From contig NZ_BAABWV010000005.1 in NCBI RefSeq assembly GCF_040365005.1, positions 124,001-188,000 of the forward strand: DNA of 64,000 nucleotides, read 5' to 3'. The notes below the pieces were generated by a model that was not told where the DNA came from, made no database searches, and worked only from the letters and a program-made list of their open reading frames with translations. The DNA comes from Antarcticimicrobium sp040365005 (GTDB taxonomy: Bacteria; Pseudomonadota; Alphaproteobacteria; Rhodobacterales; Rhodobacteraceae). Below, in pieces: positions 33,539 to 42,042 of this stretch; position 1 is the first letter of the stretch, and each line of letters begins with the position of its first letter. The position numbers and the translations under genes are program-made.

Positions 33539-34150
33539 ATGACCCCGATATTCGATCCCCTCAGTGCCCAGACCGCGATGTTGCGCTTGGCGGGCTATGC
33601 CGCCAGCCAGCAGCTTGCGGTGATGCAGACCTTCACCCTGTTCGCCGCCAACATGCCCGCGCTTCAGGCACGGGCGGTGTCCCTTGCCTGGTCCGGCGGA
33701 GAGACAGCCGCCAAACCGGCGGCGAAGCCTGCCGCGAAAACACCTGCCAAACCGGCGGCCAAACCGCGCACGGCCCGCCCCCCGGCGGCCCGGACCACGA
33801 CACGCCCGGCGCCTGCCACGCCCTTGAAGACGGCAGAAAAGGTGACACCGGCACCGAAACCGGCGGCAAAGGCGGTTCCGCAAAAAACGGTGGCGAAGCC
33901 GTCCACGCCCCCCGATGCGCCAATCAAGGCTGAGGCGCCCACGCCTCCGGCCAAGGCGACGCGGGCCGGTACCAAGGCCCCGGCGAAAAAAACCGTAGCC
34001 CGGACTCTTGCAGCGAAACCGGCAGAGGCACCGGCGGCCCCTCCCGCGGCCGAGGCAAAACCGGCGGCCAAGCCCGCGACCAAACCGGCACCCCGCCGAC
34101 GCGCCCGGGCGCCGTCCAAACCGCCACGGATGCCCGGCGACGGCGAATGA
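33539..34150 (+). CDS. Lys/Ala/Pro-rich protein with hydrophobic N-terminal helix; possible granule-associated protein
   Basis: 203 residues. The first 52 residues form an amphipathic to hydrophobic helix pair (MTPIFDPLSAQTAMLRLAGY, then QQLAVMQTFTLFAANMPALQ). The remaining 150 are a basic, disordered tail of Ala-Lys-Pro repeats (KPAAKPAAKTPAKPAAKP and similar), like histone H1 tails and the C-termini of PHA granule-organising proteins. No enzyme domain is present. With the TGC/GCA palindromes in its promoter, a phasin-like or nucleoid-linking role is a reasonable inference but not shown. Confidence 0.7.
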   Translation: MTPIFDPLSAQTAMLRLAGYAASQQLAVMQTFTLFAANMPALQARAVSLAWSGGETAAKPAAKPAAKTPAKPAAKPRTARPPAARTTTRPAPATPLKTAEKVTPAPKPAAKAVPQKTVAKPSTPPDAPIKAEAPTPPAKATRAGTKAPAKKTVARTLAAKPAEAPAAPPAAEAKPAAKPATKPAPRRRARAPSKPPRMPGDGE

Positions 34151-34221
34151 GGCCCGGGACCGTGCCGGCGCCGGCCTGTCGCGCTTGACAGTCGGCGCAG
34201 GGCGCGCCAACGCTGCCGCTC

Positions 34222-35670
34222 ATGTTTGACCTGCGTCCCGTCGGATATGTGATCGGCCTGCTCGTCGCCATTCTCGGCGCGACCATGGCCCTGCCGTTGA
34301 TCGCCGACCTGATCGAGGGGCGTGGCGAATGGCATGTCTTCCTGGAAAGCGGGATGGTCTCGGTGCTGGTCGGGGGGATGATCTCGCTGAGTTGTTCCAA
34401 TGGCCGGCGCGAGGGGCTGACGATCCAGCAGACCTTTCTCCTGACCACCGGCGTCTGGGCGGTCCTGCCGCTGTTCGGTGCGATCCCCTTCATGCTGGGC
34501 GAGACCGAGTTGCGTTTTGTCGATGCCTATTTCGAGGCGATGTCGGGCGTGACCACCACCGGTTCGACGGTGGTGACGGGGCTGGACGACCTGCCGCACG
34601 GCATCCTGTTGTGGCGTGGCATCCTGCAATGGCTGGGCGGCATCGGGATCATCGTCGTGGCGATGGTCTTCCTGCCCGAGTTGCGGGTGGGCGGGATGCA
34701 GATCTTTCGCTCCGAGGCCTTCGAGACCATGGGCAAGATCCTGCCGCGCGCCACCGCGATCGCCGGCCAGATCTCGACCATCTACATCGGGCTGACCGTT
34801 GCCTGCATGTTCACCTACATGGCGCTGGGCATGTCGTTCTTCGACGCGCTGGTGCATGCGCTGACCACCTGTTCGACCGGCGGTTTCGCCAACTATGATG
34901 CCTCCTTCGGCACCTTCTCGGGGCCGGCGGAATATGCGGCCTCGGTCTTCATGGTGCTCGCCGCGCTGCCCTTCGTGCGCTATGTCCAGATGATCAACGG
35001 CCACGCCAGCCCGTTGTTTCGCGACAGCCAGGTGCGCACCTTCCTGATCGTCATCGCGGTCCTGGTGCTGGTGACGACGCTGGTGCTGACCTCGATCTTT
35101 CCGCATCACTGGGAACAGGCGATGCGAGAGGCGCTGTTCAACATCACCTCGATCATCTCCGGTACCGGGTTTTCCAGCGTCGATTACATGACCTGGGGCA
35201 GTTTCCTGATCATGCTGTTCTTCTTCATCGGGCTGATCGGCGGCTGTGCCGGCTCGACCGCCTGCTCGGTCAAGATCTTCCGCTACCAACTGCTGTTTTC
35301 CTCGATCGCGGTGCAGATCCGGCGTATCCGCAACCCGCACGGGGTCTTTACCCCGCGGTTCGAGGGCCGCCCGGTGGGGGCCGACGTGCTGAGCTCGGTG
35401 ATTTCCTACTTCATGTTCTTCGTGGTGTCGCTGGGGCTGCTGTCCTGGGGGCTGGCGCTGACCGGGCTGGACATGATCACCGCGATCTCCGGCGCGGCGA
35501 CGGCGCTGGCCAATATCGGCCCGGGCCTGGGCGACAAGATCGGGCCGGCGGGCAACTTCGCCGGGCTGAACGACCCGGCCAAGTGGATGCTGTCTATTGC
35601 CATGCTGGTGGGCCGGCTGGAGCTGATGGTCGTCTATGCCATCCTGACGGTGCAGTTCTGGCGCGCCTGA
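34222..35670 (+). CDS. trkH: Trk-type potassium transporter membrane subunit TrkH
   Basis: 482 residues with the four-fold membrane-pore-membrane plan of TrkH/KtrB. The four selectivity-filter loops are visible: SGVTTTGSTV, TTCSTGGFAN, SIISGTGFSS and, less canonical, AATALANIGPGLG near the end. GGCAGSTACSVKIFR after the third loop is a TrkH hallmark. It takes up K+ together with the NAD-binding TrkA, whose gene is not in the window. Start 34222 is preceded by the end of the Lys/Ala/Pro-rich gene by 71 bases. Confidence 0.95.
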   Translation: MFDLRPVGYVIGLLVAILGATMALPLIADLIEGRGEWHVFLESGMVSVLVGGMISLSCSNGRREGLTIQQTFLLTTGVWAVLPLFGAIPFMLGETELRFVDAYFEAMSGVTTTGSTVVTGLDDLPHGILLWRGILQWLGGIGIIVVAMVFLPELRVGGMQIFRSEAFETMGKILPRATAIAGQISTIYIGLTVACMFTYMALGMSFFDALVHALTTCSTGGFANYDASFGTFSGPAEYAASVFMVLAALPFVRYVQMINGHASPLFRDSQVRTFLIVIAVLVLVTTLVLTSIFPHHWEQAMREALFNITSIISGTGFSSVDYMTWGSFLIMLFFFIGLIGGCAGSTACSVKIFRYQLLFSSIAVQIRRIRNPHGVFTPRFEGRPVGADVLSSVISYFMFFVVSLGLLSWGLALTGLDMITAISGAATALANIGPGLGDKIGPAGNFAGLNDPAKWMLSIAMLVGRLELMVVYAILTVQFWRA

Positions 35671-35696
35671 GGCCGTTCCCCCCAGCCCCCTCAATG

Positions 35697-35723
35697 AAAA
35701 ACCCCGGCGCCGGGCCGGGGTTT
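35697..35723. terminator. Bidirectional terminator between trkH and gatB
   Basis: Perfect 10-base inverted repeat AAACCCCGGC (35699-35708) with GCCGGGGTTT (35714-35723), loop of five. On the minus strand it is followed by a TTTTT run (ending gatB); on the plus strand by TTTCC. Confidence 0.85.
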
Positions 35724-35751
35724 CCTGTACATTTTGCCGTGGTGATGGGGC

Positions 35752-37263
35752 TTACAGCCCCAGCTTGGCCGCGACGATCTGGTTCACTGCCTTGGGGTTG
35801 GCCTTGCCGCCGGTGGCCTTCATCACCTGGCCCACGAACCAGCCGGCCAGTTTCGGGTTGGCCTTGGCCTTTTCCACCTGGGCGGGGTTGGCGGCGATCA
35901 CCTCGTCGACCGCGGCCTCGATGGCGCCGGTGTCGGTGACCTGTTTCATGCCGCGCGCCTCGACGATCTCGGCCGGGTCGCCGCCCTCGGTATAGACGAT
36001 CTCGAAAAGGTCCTTGGCGATCTTGCCCGAGATGTCGCCCTTGGAGATCAGGTCGATGATCCCGCCCAACTGCTCCGGGTTGACCGGACTGGTGGTGATG
36101 TCGTGGTCGTCTTTCTTCAGCCGGCCGAACAGCTCGTTGATGACCCAGTTGGCCGCCAGCTTGCCGTCGCGCCCCTGCGCCACCGCCTCGAAATAGGCGG
36201 CCGTCTCGACCTCGGCGGTCAGCACGCTGGCGTCATAGTCGGTCAGGCCGAAATCGGCGATATAGCGCGCCTTGCGGGCATCCGGCAGTTCCGGCAGCGC
36301 GGCGGCGATCTCGTCCACCCAGGCCTGCTCGATTTCCAGCGGCAGCAGGTCGGGATCGGGGAAGTAGCGGTAATCATGCGCCTCTTCCTTGGACCGCATC
36401 GAGCGGGTCTCGCCCTTGTCGGGATCATAGAGGCGGGTTTCCTGGTCGATCGTGCCGCCGGCCTCGACGATGGCGATCTGGCGCCGGGCCTCGACCTCGA
36501 TCGCCTGCTGGATGAACCGCATCGAGTTCATGTTCTTGATCTCGCAGCGGGTGCCGAGGTGACTGAAATCCTGGGTTTCCCAGTATTTCTCGTAATCGCC
36601 GGGGCGGCAGATGCTGACGTTGACATCGGCGCGCAGGTTGCCGTTCTGCATGTTGCCGTCGCAGGTGCCAAGATAGCGCAGGATCTGGCGCAGCTTGGCG
36701 ATATAGGCGGCGGCCTCTTCCGGCCCGCGGATGTCGGGGCGGCTGACGATCTCCATCAGCGCCACGCCGGTGCGGTTCAGATCGACAAAGGACATGTTCG
36801 GGTCCATGTCGTGGATCGACTTGCCGGCGTCCTGCTCCAGGTGGATGCGTTCGATCCGCACCATGCGGCCGATGCCCTCGCCCAGTTCGACCAGCACCTC
36901 GCCCTCGCCGACGATGGGGTGATAGAGCTGGCTGATCTGATAGCCCTGCGGCAGGTCGGGGTAGAAATAGTTCTTGCGGTCAAAGGCGCTGACCAGGTTG
37001 ATCCCGGCCTTGAGGCCCAGCCCGGTGCGGACCGCCTGTTCGACACAGAACTCGTTGATCACTGGCAGCATGCCGGGCATCGCCGCGTCGACGAAGGAGA
37101 CGTTGGAATTGGGCTCGGCGCCGAATTGGGTCGAGGCGCCCGAGAACAGCTTGGCGCGCGAGCTGACCTGCGCATGGACCTCCATGCCGATCACCAGTTC
37201 CCAGTCGTGCTTGGCCCCGGCGATCACCTTGGGCTTGGGGGGCTCGAATGTCAGGTCCAGCAT
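35752..37263 (-). CDS. gatB: Asp-tRNA(Asn)/Glu-tRNA(Gln) amidotransferase subunit B
   Basis: 503 residues, full length. With GatA and GatC it amidates mischarged Glu-tRNA(Gln) (and Asp-tRNA(Asn)). Family marks: WELVIGMEVHAQVSSRAKLF near the start, RKNYFYPDLPQGYQISQ, the zinc-site region LRYLGTCDGNMQNGNLRADV, TRCEIKNMNSMRF, and the C-terminal YqeY-like tail ending IVAAKLGL. gatA and gatC are not adjacent. Confidence 0.97.
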   Translation of the reverse strand: MLDLTFEPPKPKVIAGAKHDWELVIGMEVHAQVSSRAKLFSGASTQFGAEPNSNVSFVDAAMPGMLPVINEFCVEQAVRTGLGLKAGINLVSAFDRKNYFYPDLPQGYQISQLYHPIVGEGEVLVELGEGIGRMVRIERIHLEQDAGKSIHDMDPNMSFVDLNRTGVALMEIVSRPDIRGPEEAAAYIAKLRQILRYLGTCDGNMQNGNLRADVNVSICRPGDYEKYWETQDFSHLGTRCEIKNMNSMRFIQQAIEVEARRQIAIVEAGGTIDQETRLYDPDKGETRSMRSKEEAHDYRYFPDPDLLPLEIEQAWVDEIAAALPELPDARKARYIADFGLTDYDASVLTAEVETAAYFEAVAQGRDGKLAANWVINELFGRLKKDDHDITTSPVNPEQLGGIIDLISKGDISGKIAKDLFEIVYTEGGDPAEIVEARGMKQVTDTGAIEAAVDEVIAANPAQVEKAKANPKLAGWFVGQVMKATGGKANPKAVNQIVAAKLGL

Positions 37264-37330
37264 GGGGTGCCTCGTCTCCGCGAATGTCCGGCCTGCGTTC
37301 TAGGCCAGAGCGCGCGGCTGGGCAAGGGGA

Positions 37331-38587
37331 TCAGAGCGCGCCGGTCACCGGCCCCTCCGGCGTAAAGGTGATGCGCAGCCCGCGGTCGAGGTCGTCGCGG
37401 AACTGTTCGGCGATGGCGCGCAGCGCGTCGGCCCGCCCGCGCGCGGCGAACCGCTGCGGCGAGGCGACGCGCAGGTTGTTGTCAAACCCCTGTGCCGCAT
37501 GGGCCCAGACCAGCGGGTGCACTTCGGTCAGGTGGTCGCGGATCAGCCAGCCGGCACAGGCGGCGATGCGTGCGCGCGGACTGTCCGGCGCCGGCGTGTC
37601 CCCGTCGCGGCGCAGGGTGATCGCGCAATAGGCGGCAAGCAGGTTGATCATCTCCTGCTCGGGATGCGCGGCGACGATATCGCGCAGCCCGTCGATGAAG
37701 AAATCGACATCCACCGCGTCGAGGGCGTCGGCATCCCCGGCAATGGCGTCGAAGCAGACCCAAGCATAGCCGCCCGTGCCCCAGATGTCCTGCGTGCGCG
37801 CGGCGGTGCGGCGCGCCTCGAGGTCCAGCGCCGCGCGGTCGGGCAGCAGGTGCGCCCCGAGCGCGCGCATGGCCCGGAAGTTCTGCGGATCGAGGTCGAT
37901 CAGCGCGCCATGGCTGTCGGCCAGTCGTCGCGCCAATCCGGGGCGGCGCGCCAGCAGCGCGCATTGCGCCGAGGCCACCGCCGGGCTGTCCAGCGCTATG
38001 GCGTCGAAGGCCTCCAACAGGCGCGCGGCGCGGTCGAAATGCGCGGCACAGCGTTGCCGGTTCAGCGCGGGAAGGGTGGCCTCCGCGCCGGTGCCGCGCC
38101 AGGCCCAGGCGATGTCGATATGCGCCAGCGCCACGACAAGGGTCACGTGGGGATCGGTCCGGTGTTCCTGCCGCATCGCCTCCAGCGACATGATCCCCGA
38201 GAGCAGCGCGGGATCCTCGGCCCCGGCCCCCCGCTCCAATGCCTGTTCGACGGCCTGCACGACGTCGCAGCGTGCACCATAGGCCAGCAGCTCGGCCAGT
38301 GGCACCCCGCCTGGCGCGGCGCTCCGCGCGGAATCGGCGGCGCGAATTTCCGCCGCAAGGTCGTCCCAGCGGTCCTGCCGGGCCAGGAACAGCCCCCGTT
38401 CCCGCGCCTGTTGCGCGATATCGCTTCCGGTCTCGCCCTCGCGGATCGGGATGTCGACCAAGGTCTCGAGCGAGGCCTCCGGCTCTGACGGCAGGACGGG
38501 CGAGGGGGCGCGCCGCGTGAAACGGGCAATGGACTGGGCCAACACGGGCAGAATGGAAGGCAACGCGTGGCGATCGAATTGGAACAT
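37331..38587 (-). CDS. Hypothetical protein, helical, Rhodobacteraceae-type
   Basis: 418 residues from MFQFDRHALPSILPVLAQSI. No signal peptide; the protein is soluble, Ala/Arg/Asp-rich and predicted all-helical by eye, with stretches such as ERGLFLARQDRWDDLAAEIR that resemble TPR-like helical hairpins. Conserved-looking segments are IWGTGGYAWVCFDAIAG and HPEQEMINLLAAYC. I do not recognise a named family. The start was placed at 38587 because the 25 codons before it lack similarity to protein. It lies 67 bases upstream of gatB in the same direction, so cotranscription is possible. Confidence 0.65.
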   Translation of the reverse strand: MFQFDRHALPSILPVLAQSIARFTRRAPSPVLPSEPEASLETLVDIPIREGETGSDIAQQARERGLFLARQDRWDDLAAEIRAADSARSAAPGGVPLAELLAYGARCDVVQAVEQALERGAGAEDPALLSGIMSLEAMRQEHRTDPHVTLVVALAHIDIAWAWRGTGAEATLPALNRQRCAAHFDRAARLLEAFDAIALDSPAVASAQCALLARRPGLARRLADSHGALIDLDPQNFRAMRALGAHLLPDRAALDLEARRTAARTQDIWGTGGYAWVCFDAIAGDADALDAVDVDFFIDGLRDIVAAHPEQEMINLLAAYCAITLRRDGDTPAPDSPRARIAACAGWLIRDHLTEVHPLVWAHAAQGFDNNLRVASPQRFAARGRADALRAIAEQFRDDLDRGLRITFTPEGPVTGAL

Positions 38588-38774
38588 GAAGACCCCGAAT
38601 GGCGGCAGCTGCGGATTTCCCCGTGAACCTGCCGCTGCATTGGGGCGCAAAGGTGGCACCACGGGGGTGTTTGCGGACGGCGAATGGGGTAATTGAGTGG
38701 CATTGTCCCCGGAAGGGAACCGGAGCGCCGTTTCACCCGGGGTCCGGGCCGCGATTGTTCATTGATCGGGTGAC

Positions 38775-38799
38775 GCCGGGTCAGAAGGCCGGGTCAGAA
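38775..38799. repeat. Short tandem direct repeat
   Basis: GCCGGGTCAGAA occurs twice (38775-38786 and 38788-38799), period 13. It overlaps the last codons of the small membrane protein gene ending at 38794. The rest of the 206-base interval 38588-38793 shows no gene. Confidence 0.5.
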
Positions 38800-39228
38800 C
38801 ACGGTGAAATGATGCCGCTCCACCTGAACGCCACGGGCCAGAAGCGCCGCTTCGAACACCCGGTGCGGCGGCAACGATTCGTCGGGCAGGCGGATGCGTC
38901 GCCCCGATGTCAGCACCGCCGTCGCGCGCACCGAGAAATCCCAACGGGTATCGAGGCGCAGACGCGCGATCTCCGACAGGGCCAGAGTTCCCTTGCGCCG
39001 CCCGCTGCGCCACGACAGGGACTCCGCGTCCAGCGTCAACCCGGCCTCGGGGTCGCGGTAGAGATCGTAGAGCGCCGGCAGGGTCGGCAGCGCCAAGAGC
39101 GCCATCAGCCACCACGCGGCGTCAAACAGCAGGATCGCGGCGAGCAGCGCTGCATAGACGCAGATCAGAACGCCCAGCATCCTCGGGCTGCGCCCCCGCC
39201 GCGAAAAGCTGAAGCTGCCCCCGGGCAC
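38794..39228 (-). CDS. Small membrane protein with PH-like C-terminal domain; function unknown
   Basis: 144 residues. Two transmembrane helices (about 17-35 and 38-55, LGVLICVYAALLAAILLF then WWLMALLALPTLPALYDLY) are followed by a cytoplasmic beta-rich part (GLTLDAESLSWRSGRRKGTL, then ARLRLDTRWDFSVRATAVLT) whose pattern fits the bacterial PH-like domains found behind two membrane helices. It ends beside a direct repeat. It starts about 50 bases after the pepN stop and may be the last gene of the pepN transcript. Confidence 0.65.
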   Translation of the reverse strand: MPGGSFSFSRRGRSPRMLGVLICVYAALLAAILLFDAAWWLMALLALPTLPALYDLYRDPEAGLTLDAESLSWRSGRRKGTLALSEIARLRLDTRWDFSVRATAVLTSGRRIRLPDESLPPHRVFEAALLARGVQVERHHFTVF

Positions 39229-39280
39229 CGTTCAGCGACCGGCGCCGGGGGACAGGGAGCAGGGCAGGGGGCGCGGCACC

Positions 39281-41833
39281 TCACGCGCCCCGGATGCGGG
39301 AGATCATCTCGGCGGTGTCGCGCGACAGGTCCGGCGTCGAGGCGATGCGCTCAAGCTGCGCCCCGATCAGCGCCTGCCGCTCCGCGTCATAGCGTTTCCA
39401 GGTCTGGAACGCGCTGCACATCCGCGCGGTGGTCTGCGGGTTCAGCGGATCGAGCCGGATCAGCCAATCGGCCAGCAACGCGTAGGCGGCGCCGGAGGGG
39501 GCATGAAAGCCCGCGTGGTTGCCCGCCAGCGCGCCAAAGACCGCGCGAAAGCGATTGGGCGTCTTCCAGGTGAAATCGGCGTGTTCGGTCAGCGCCCGGG
39601 CGATCTGCGCCGCGTCCTTCGGGGCGGCCTCGGTGATCTGCAGCATGAACCACTTGTCGATCACCAGCCGGTCGGCCTTCCACTGGTCATAGAACCGCGC
39701 CAACTGCGCCGCCCCCTTGCCCGCGCGCAGCAGGCAGGCCAGCGCTGAAAGCTGGAGCGTCATGTTGTCGGCCGCCGCGAATTGCGCCGCCGCCTGTTCG
39801 CCGCCGTCGCGCCGGGTCATCAGGCCCAGGATCGCGCCGGCCAGCGCCCGCTTGCCCGATTGCGCGGCGTCCGGGGCATAGGGGCCGGCCACCTGCGCCG
39901 AATTGTACAATTCACCCAGCAAATCCCCCAAGGCCTCGGCCTGGGCATCCTTCAGCCGTTCCACCGCGGACCAGATCGCCATCGGGTCCGGGGTGATGCC
40001 GGCCTCGTGCAGGAAGCCGGCCAGTTGCGACTGGCCGGGCAGGCCCAGCATCAGCGCGCGATAGGCCGGGTCAAGCTGGTCGTCGCGCAGCACCCTGCGG
40101 ATGCCGTCCAGGTAATCGGCATCCGGGTCGGCGCCCTTGGTGATCATGTCGATCAGGCACTGCCGCGCCAGGTCTCGGCCCGCCTCCCACCGGTTGAAGG
40201 GGTCGGTGTCATGGGCCAGCAGAAAGGCGCGGTCGGCGCTCTCGGGCAGTTGGTCGAGGATCACCGGCGCCGAGAAATCCCGCAGGATCGAGGGGACGGG
40301 ATGCGCCGCCAGCCCTTCGAAGGTGAACGACTGGGTCGTCTCGGTCATCTCCAACACCTGCGTCGGAAGCACCTCGTCGCCGTTGGGGCCAAGCAGGCCC
40401 ACCGCGATCGGGATCACCTGCGGGCTCTTCTCCGGCTGGCCGGGGGTGGGGGCGGTGCGCTGGGTGAAGGTCAGGGTATAGGTGCCATCCTCGAACGCCT
40501 CTTCCACGCTCAGCCGCGGCGTGCCCGATTGCGAATACCAGCGTTTGAACTGGCCCAGGTCGCGGCCGGTGACATCCTCGAAGACCTTGAGCCAGTCCTC
40601 GATGGTGCAGGCCTGCCCGTCATGACGCGCGAAATACAGGTCCAGCGCCTCGGCATAGGCGGAATCGCCCACCAGCCGCTTGAGCATGCCGATCACCTCG
40701 GCGCCCTTCTCATAGACGGTGGCGGTGTAGAAGTTGTTGATCTCCTGGAAACTCTCGGGGCGCACCGGGTGTGACAGCGGCCCGGTATCCTCGGGGAACT
40801 GCCGCGCGCGCAGGTCGATCACGTCGCTGATCCGCTTGACCGGGGCAGAGCGCATGTCGGCGGTGAACTGGCTGTCGCGGAACACCGTCAGCCCCTCTTT
40901 CAGGCACAGCTGGAACCAGTCGCGGCAGGTGATGCGGTTGCCGGTCCAGTTGTGGAAATACTCATGCGCGATGATCGCCTCGATGCGCTCGAAGTTCATG
41001 TCGGTCGAGGTGTCGGGGCTGGCCAGAACGCAGGAAGAGTTGAAGATGTTCAGCCCCTTGTTCTCCATCGCGCCCATGTTGAAATCGTCCACCGCGACGA
41101 TGTTGAAGACATCCAGGTCGTATTCGCGACCATAGGTATCCTCGTCCCATTTCATCGCCTTCTTCAGCGCCTCCATGCCAAAGGCGCATTTGTGCTCGTC
41201 CCCCGGCCGCACCCAGAGGTTCAGGTCCACAGGTTTGCCCGACACGGTGGTGAAGCTGTCCGATTGCGCCACGAGATTGCCCGCCACCAGCGCGAACAGA
41301 TAGGCCGGCTTGGGCCAGGGATCGTGCCATTCGGCCCAGCCTTCGCCGCGCCCGGTGGGGTTGCCGTTCGACAGCAGCACCGGCAGATCGCCGTTGATGC
41401 GCACGCTGAAGGTGCTCATCACGTCGGGGCGGTCGGGGTAATAGGTGATCTTGCGAAAGCCCTCGGCCTCGCACTGGGTGCAGTACATACCGTTCGACAT
41501 GTACAGCCCCTCCAGCGCGGTGTTGTGTCCCGGGTCGATCTCGACCTCGCATTCCCAGACAAAGGGCGCGTCGGGCGCTTCGGCGGTCAGCCCGCCGTCG
41601 GTGATCTCGGGCGTGATCCCGGCGCCGTCGATTGCGGCGCGGATCAGCGTCAGCCCCTCGCCATGCAGGAAAAAGCGGCGATCGCGCGCCTGCGGGTTGG
41701 GGCGAAAGGCGATGCGGCTGGTCACCCGCGTGGCATGGGGCGCAAGATCAAAGGTCAGGTGGACCGAGTCGACCAGATAGCCGAACGGCGCGTAGTCCTT
41801 GAGATAAATCGTCTGGGGGGCGGCGTCGCGCAT
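39281..41833 (-). CDS. pepN: Aminopeptidase N
   Basis: 850 residues starting MRDAAPQTIYLKDYAPFGYL. M1-family zinc metallopeptidase removing N-terminal residues from peptides in the cytoplasm. Exopeptidase motif GAMEN at 254-258; zinc motif HEYFH with ligands H290 and H294, catalytic E291 and the third ligand E313 in LKEGLTVFRD. The C-terminal helical domains of the E. coli-type PepN follow. An in-frame ATG 23 codons earlier is not supported by similarity. Divergent from glcB, with 209 bases between. Confidence 0.97.
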   Translation of the reverse strand: MRDAAPQTIYLKDYAPFGYLVDSVHLTFDLAPHATRVTSRIAFRPNPQARDRRFFLHGEGLTLIRAAIDGAGITPEITDGGLTAEAPDAPFVWECEVEIDPGHNTALEGLYMSNGMYCTQCEAEGFRKITYYPDRPDVMSTFSVRINGDLPVLLSNGNPTGRGEGWAEWHDPWPKPAYLFALVAGNLVAQSDSFTTVSGKPVDLNLWVRPGDEHKCAFGMEALKKAMKWDEDTYGREYDLDVFNIVAVDDFNMGAMENKGLNIFNSSCVLASPDTSTDMNFERIEAIIAHEYFHNWTGNRITCRDWFQLCLKEGLTVFRDSQFTADMRSAPVKRISDVIDLRARQFPEDTGPLSHPVRPESFQEINNFYTATVYEKGAEVIGMLKRLVGDSAYAEALDLYFARHDGQACTIEDWLKVFEDVTGRDLGQFKRWYSQSGTPRLSVEEAFEDGTYTLTFTQRTAPTPGQPEKSPQVIPIAVGLLGPNGDEVLPTQVLEMTETTQSFTFEGLAAHPVPSILRDFSAPVILDQLPESADRAFLLAHDTDPFNRWEAGRDLARQCLIDMITKGADPDADYLDGIRRVLRDDQLDPAYRALMLGLPGQSQLAGFLHEAGITPDPMAIWSAVERLKDAQAEALGDLLGELYNSAQVAGPYAPDAAQSGKRALAGAILGLMTRRDGGEQAAAQFAAADNMTLQLSALACLLRAGKGAAQLARFYDQWKADRLVIDKWFMLQITEAAPKDAAQIARALTEHADFTWKTPNRFRAVFGALAGNHAGFHAPSGAAYALLADWLIRLDPLNPQTTARMCSAFQTWKRYDAERQALIGAQLERIASTPDLSRDTAEMISRIRGA

Positions 41834-42042
41834 GGGGGCCTCGCTGGGTTGGATCGGCGCCGACGTTAGGCAAATGCCCGGTCCCCTGCAAGGCGTCCCC
41901 ACGCCGCGCTCCCGAGGGTTTTCAGGGCCGGTTTGAAACTGCTATCGGGAAAATTGGTCAAAAGACTTTACCGACGTGTTGCCGATAGGAAACTTTCGTT
42001 CTAGACGGTGAACAAGGGCATTTTTGCAGGAGGCGTTTGGCA

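Noticed and set aside
41997..42012. GTTC and GAAC motif just before glcB, first taken as a second LexA box
   Set aside because: The halves are inverted with an 8-base gap (GTTC-N8-GAAC), not the direct GTTC-N7-GTTC repeat of alphaproteobacteria, and malate synthase is not an SOS gene.
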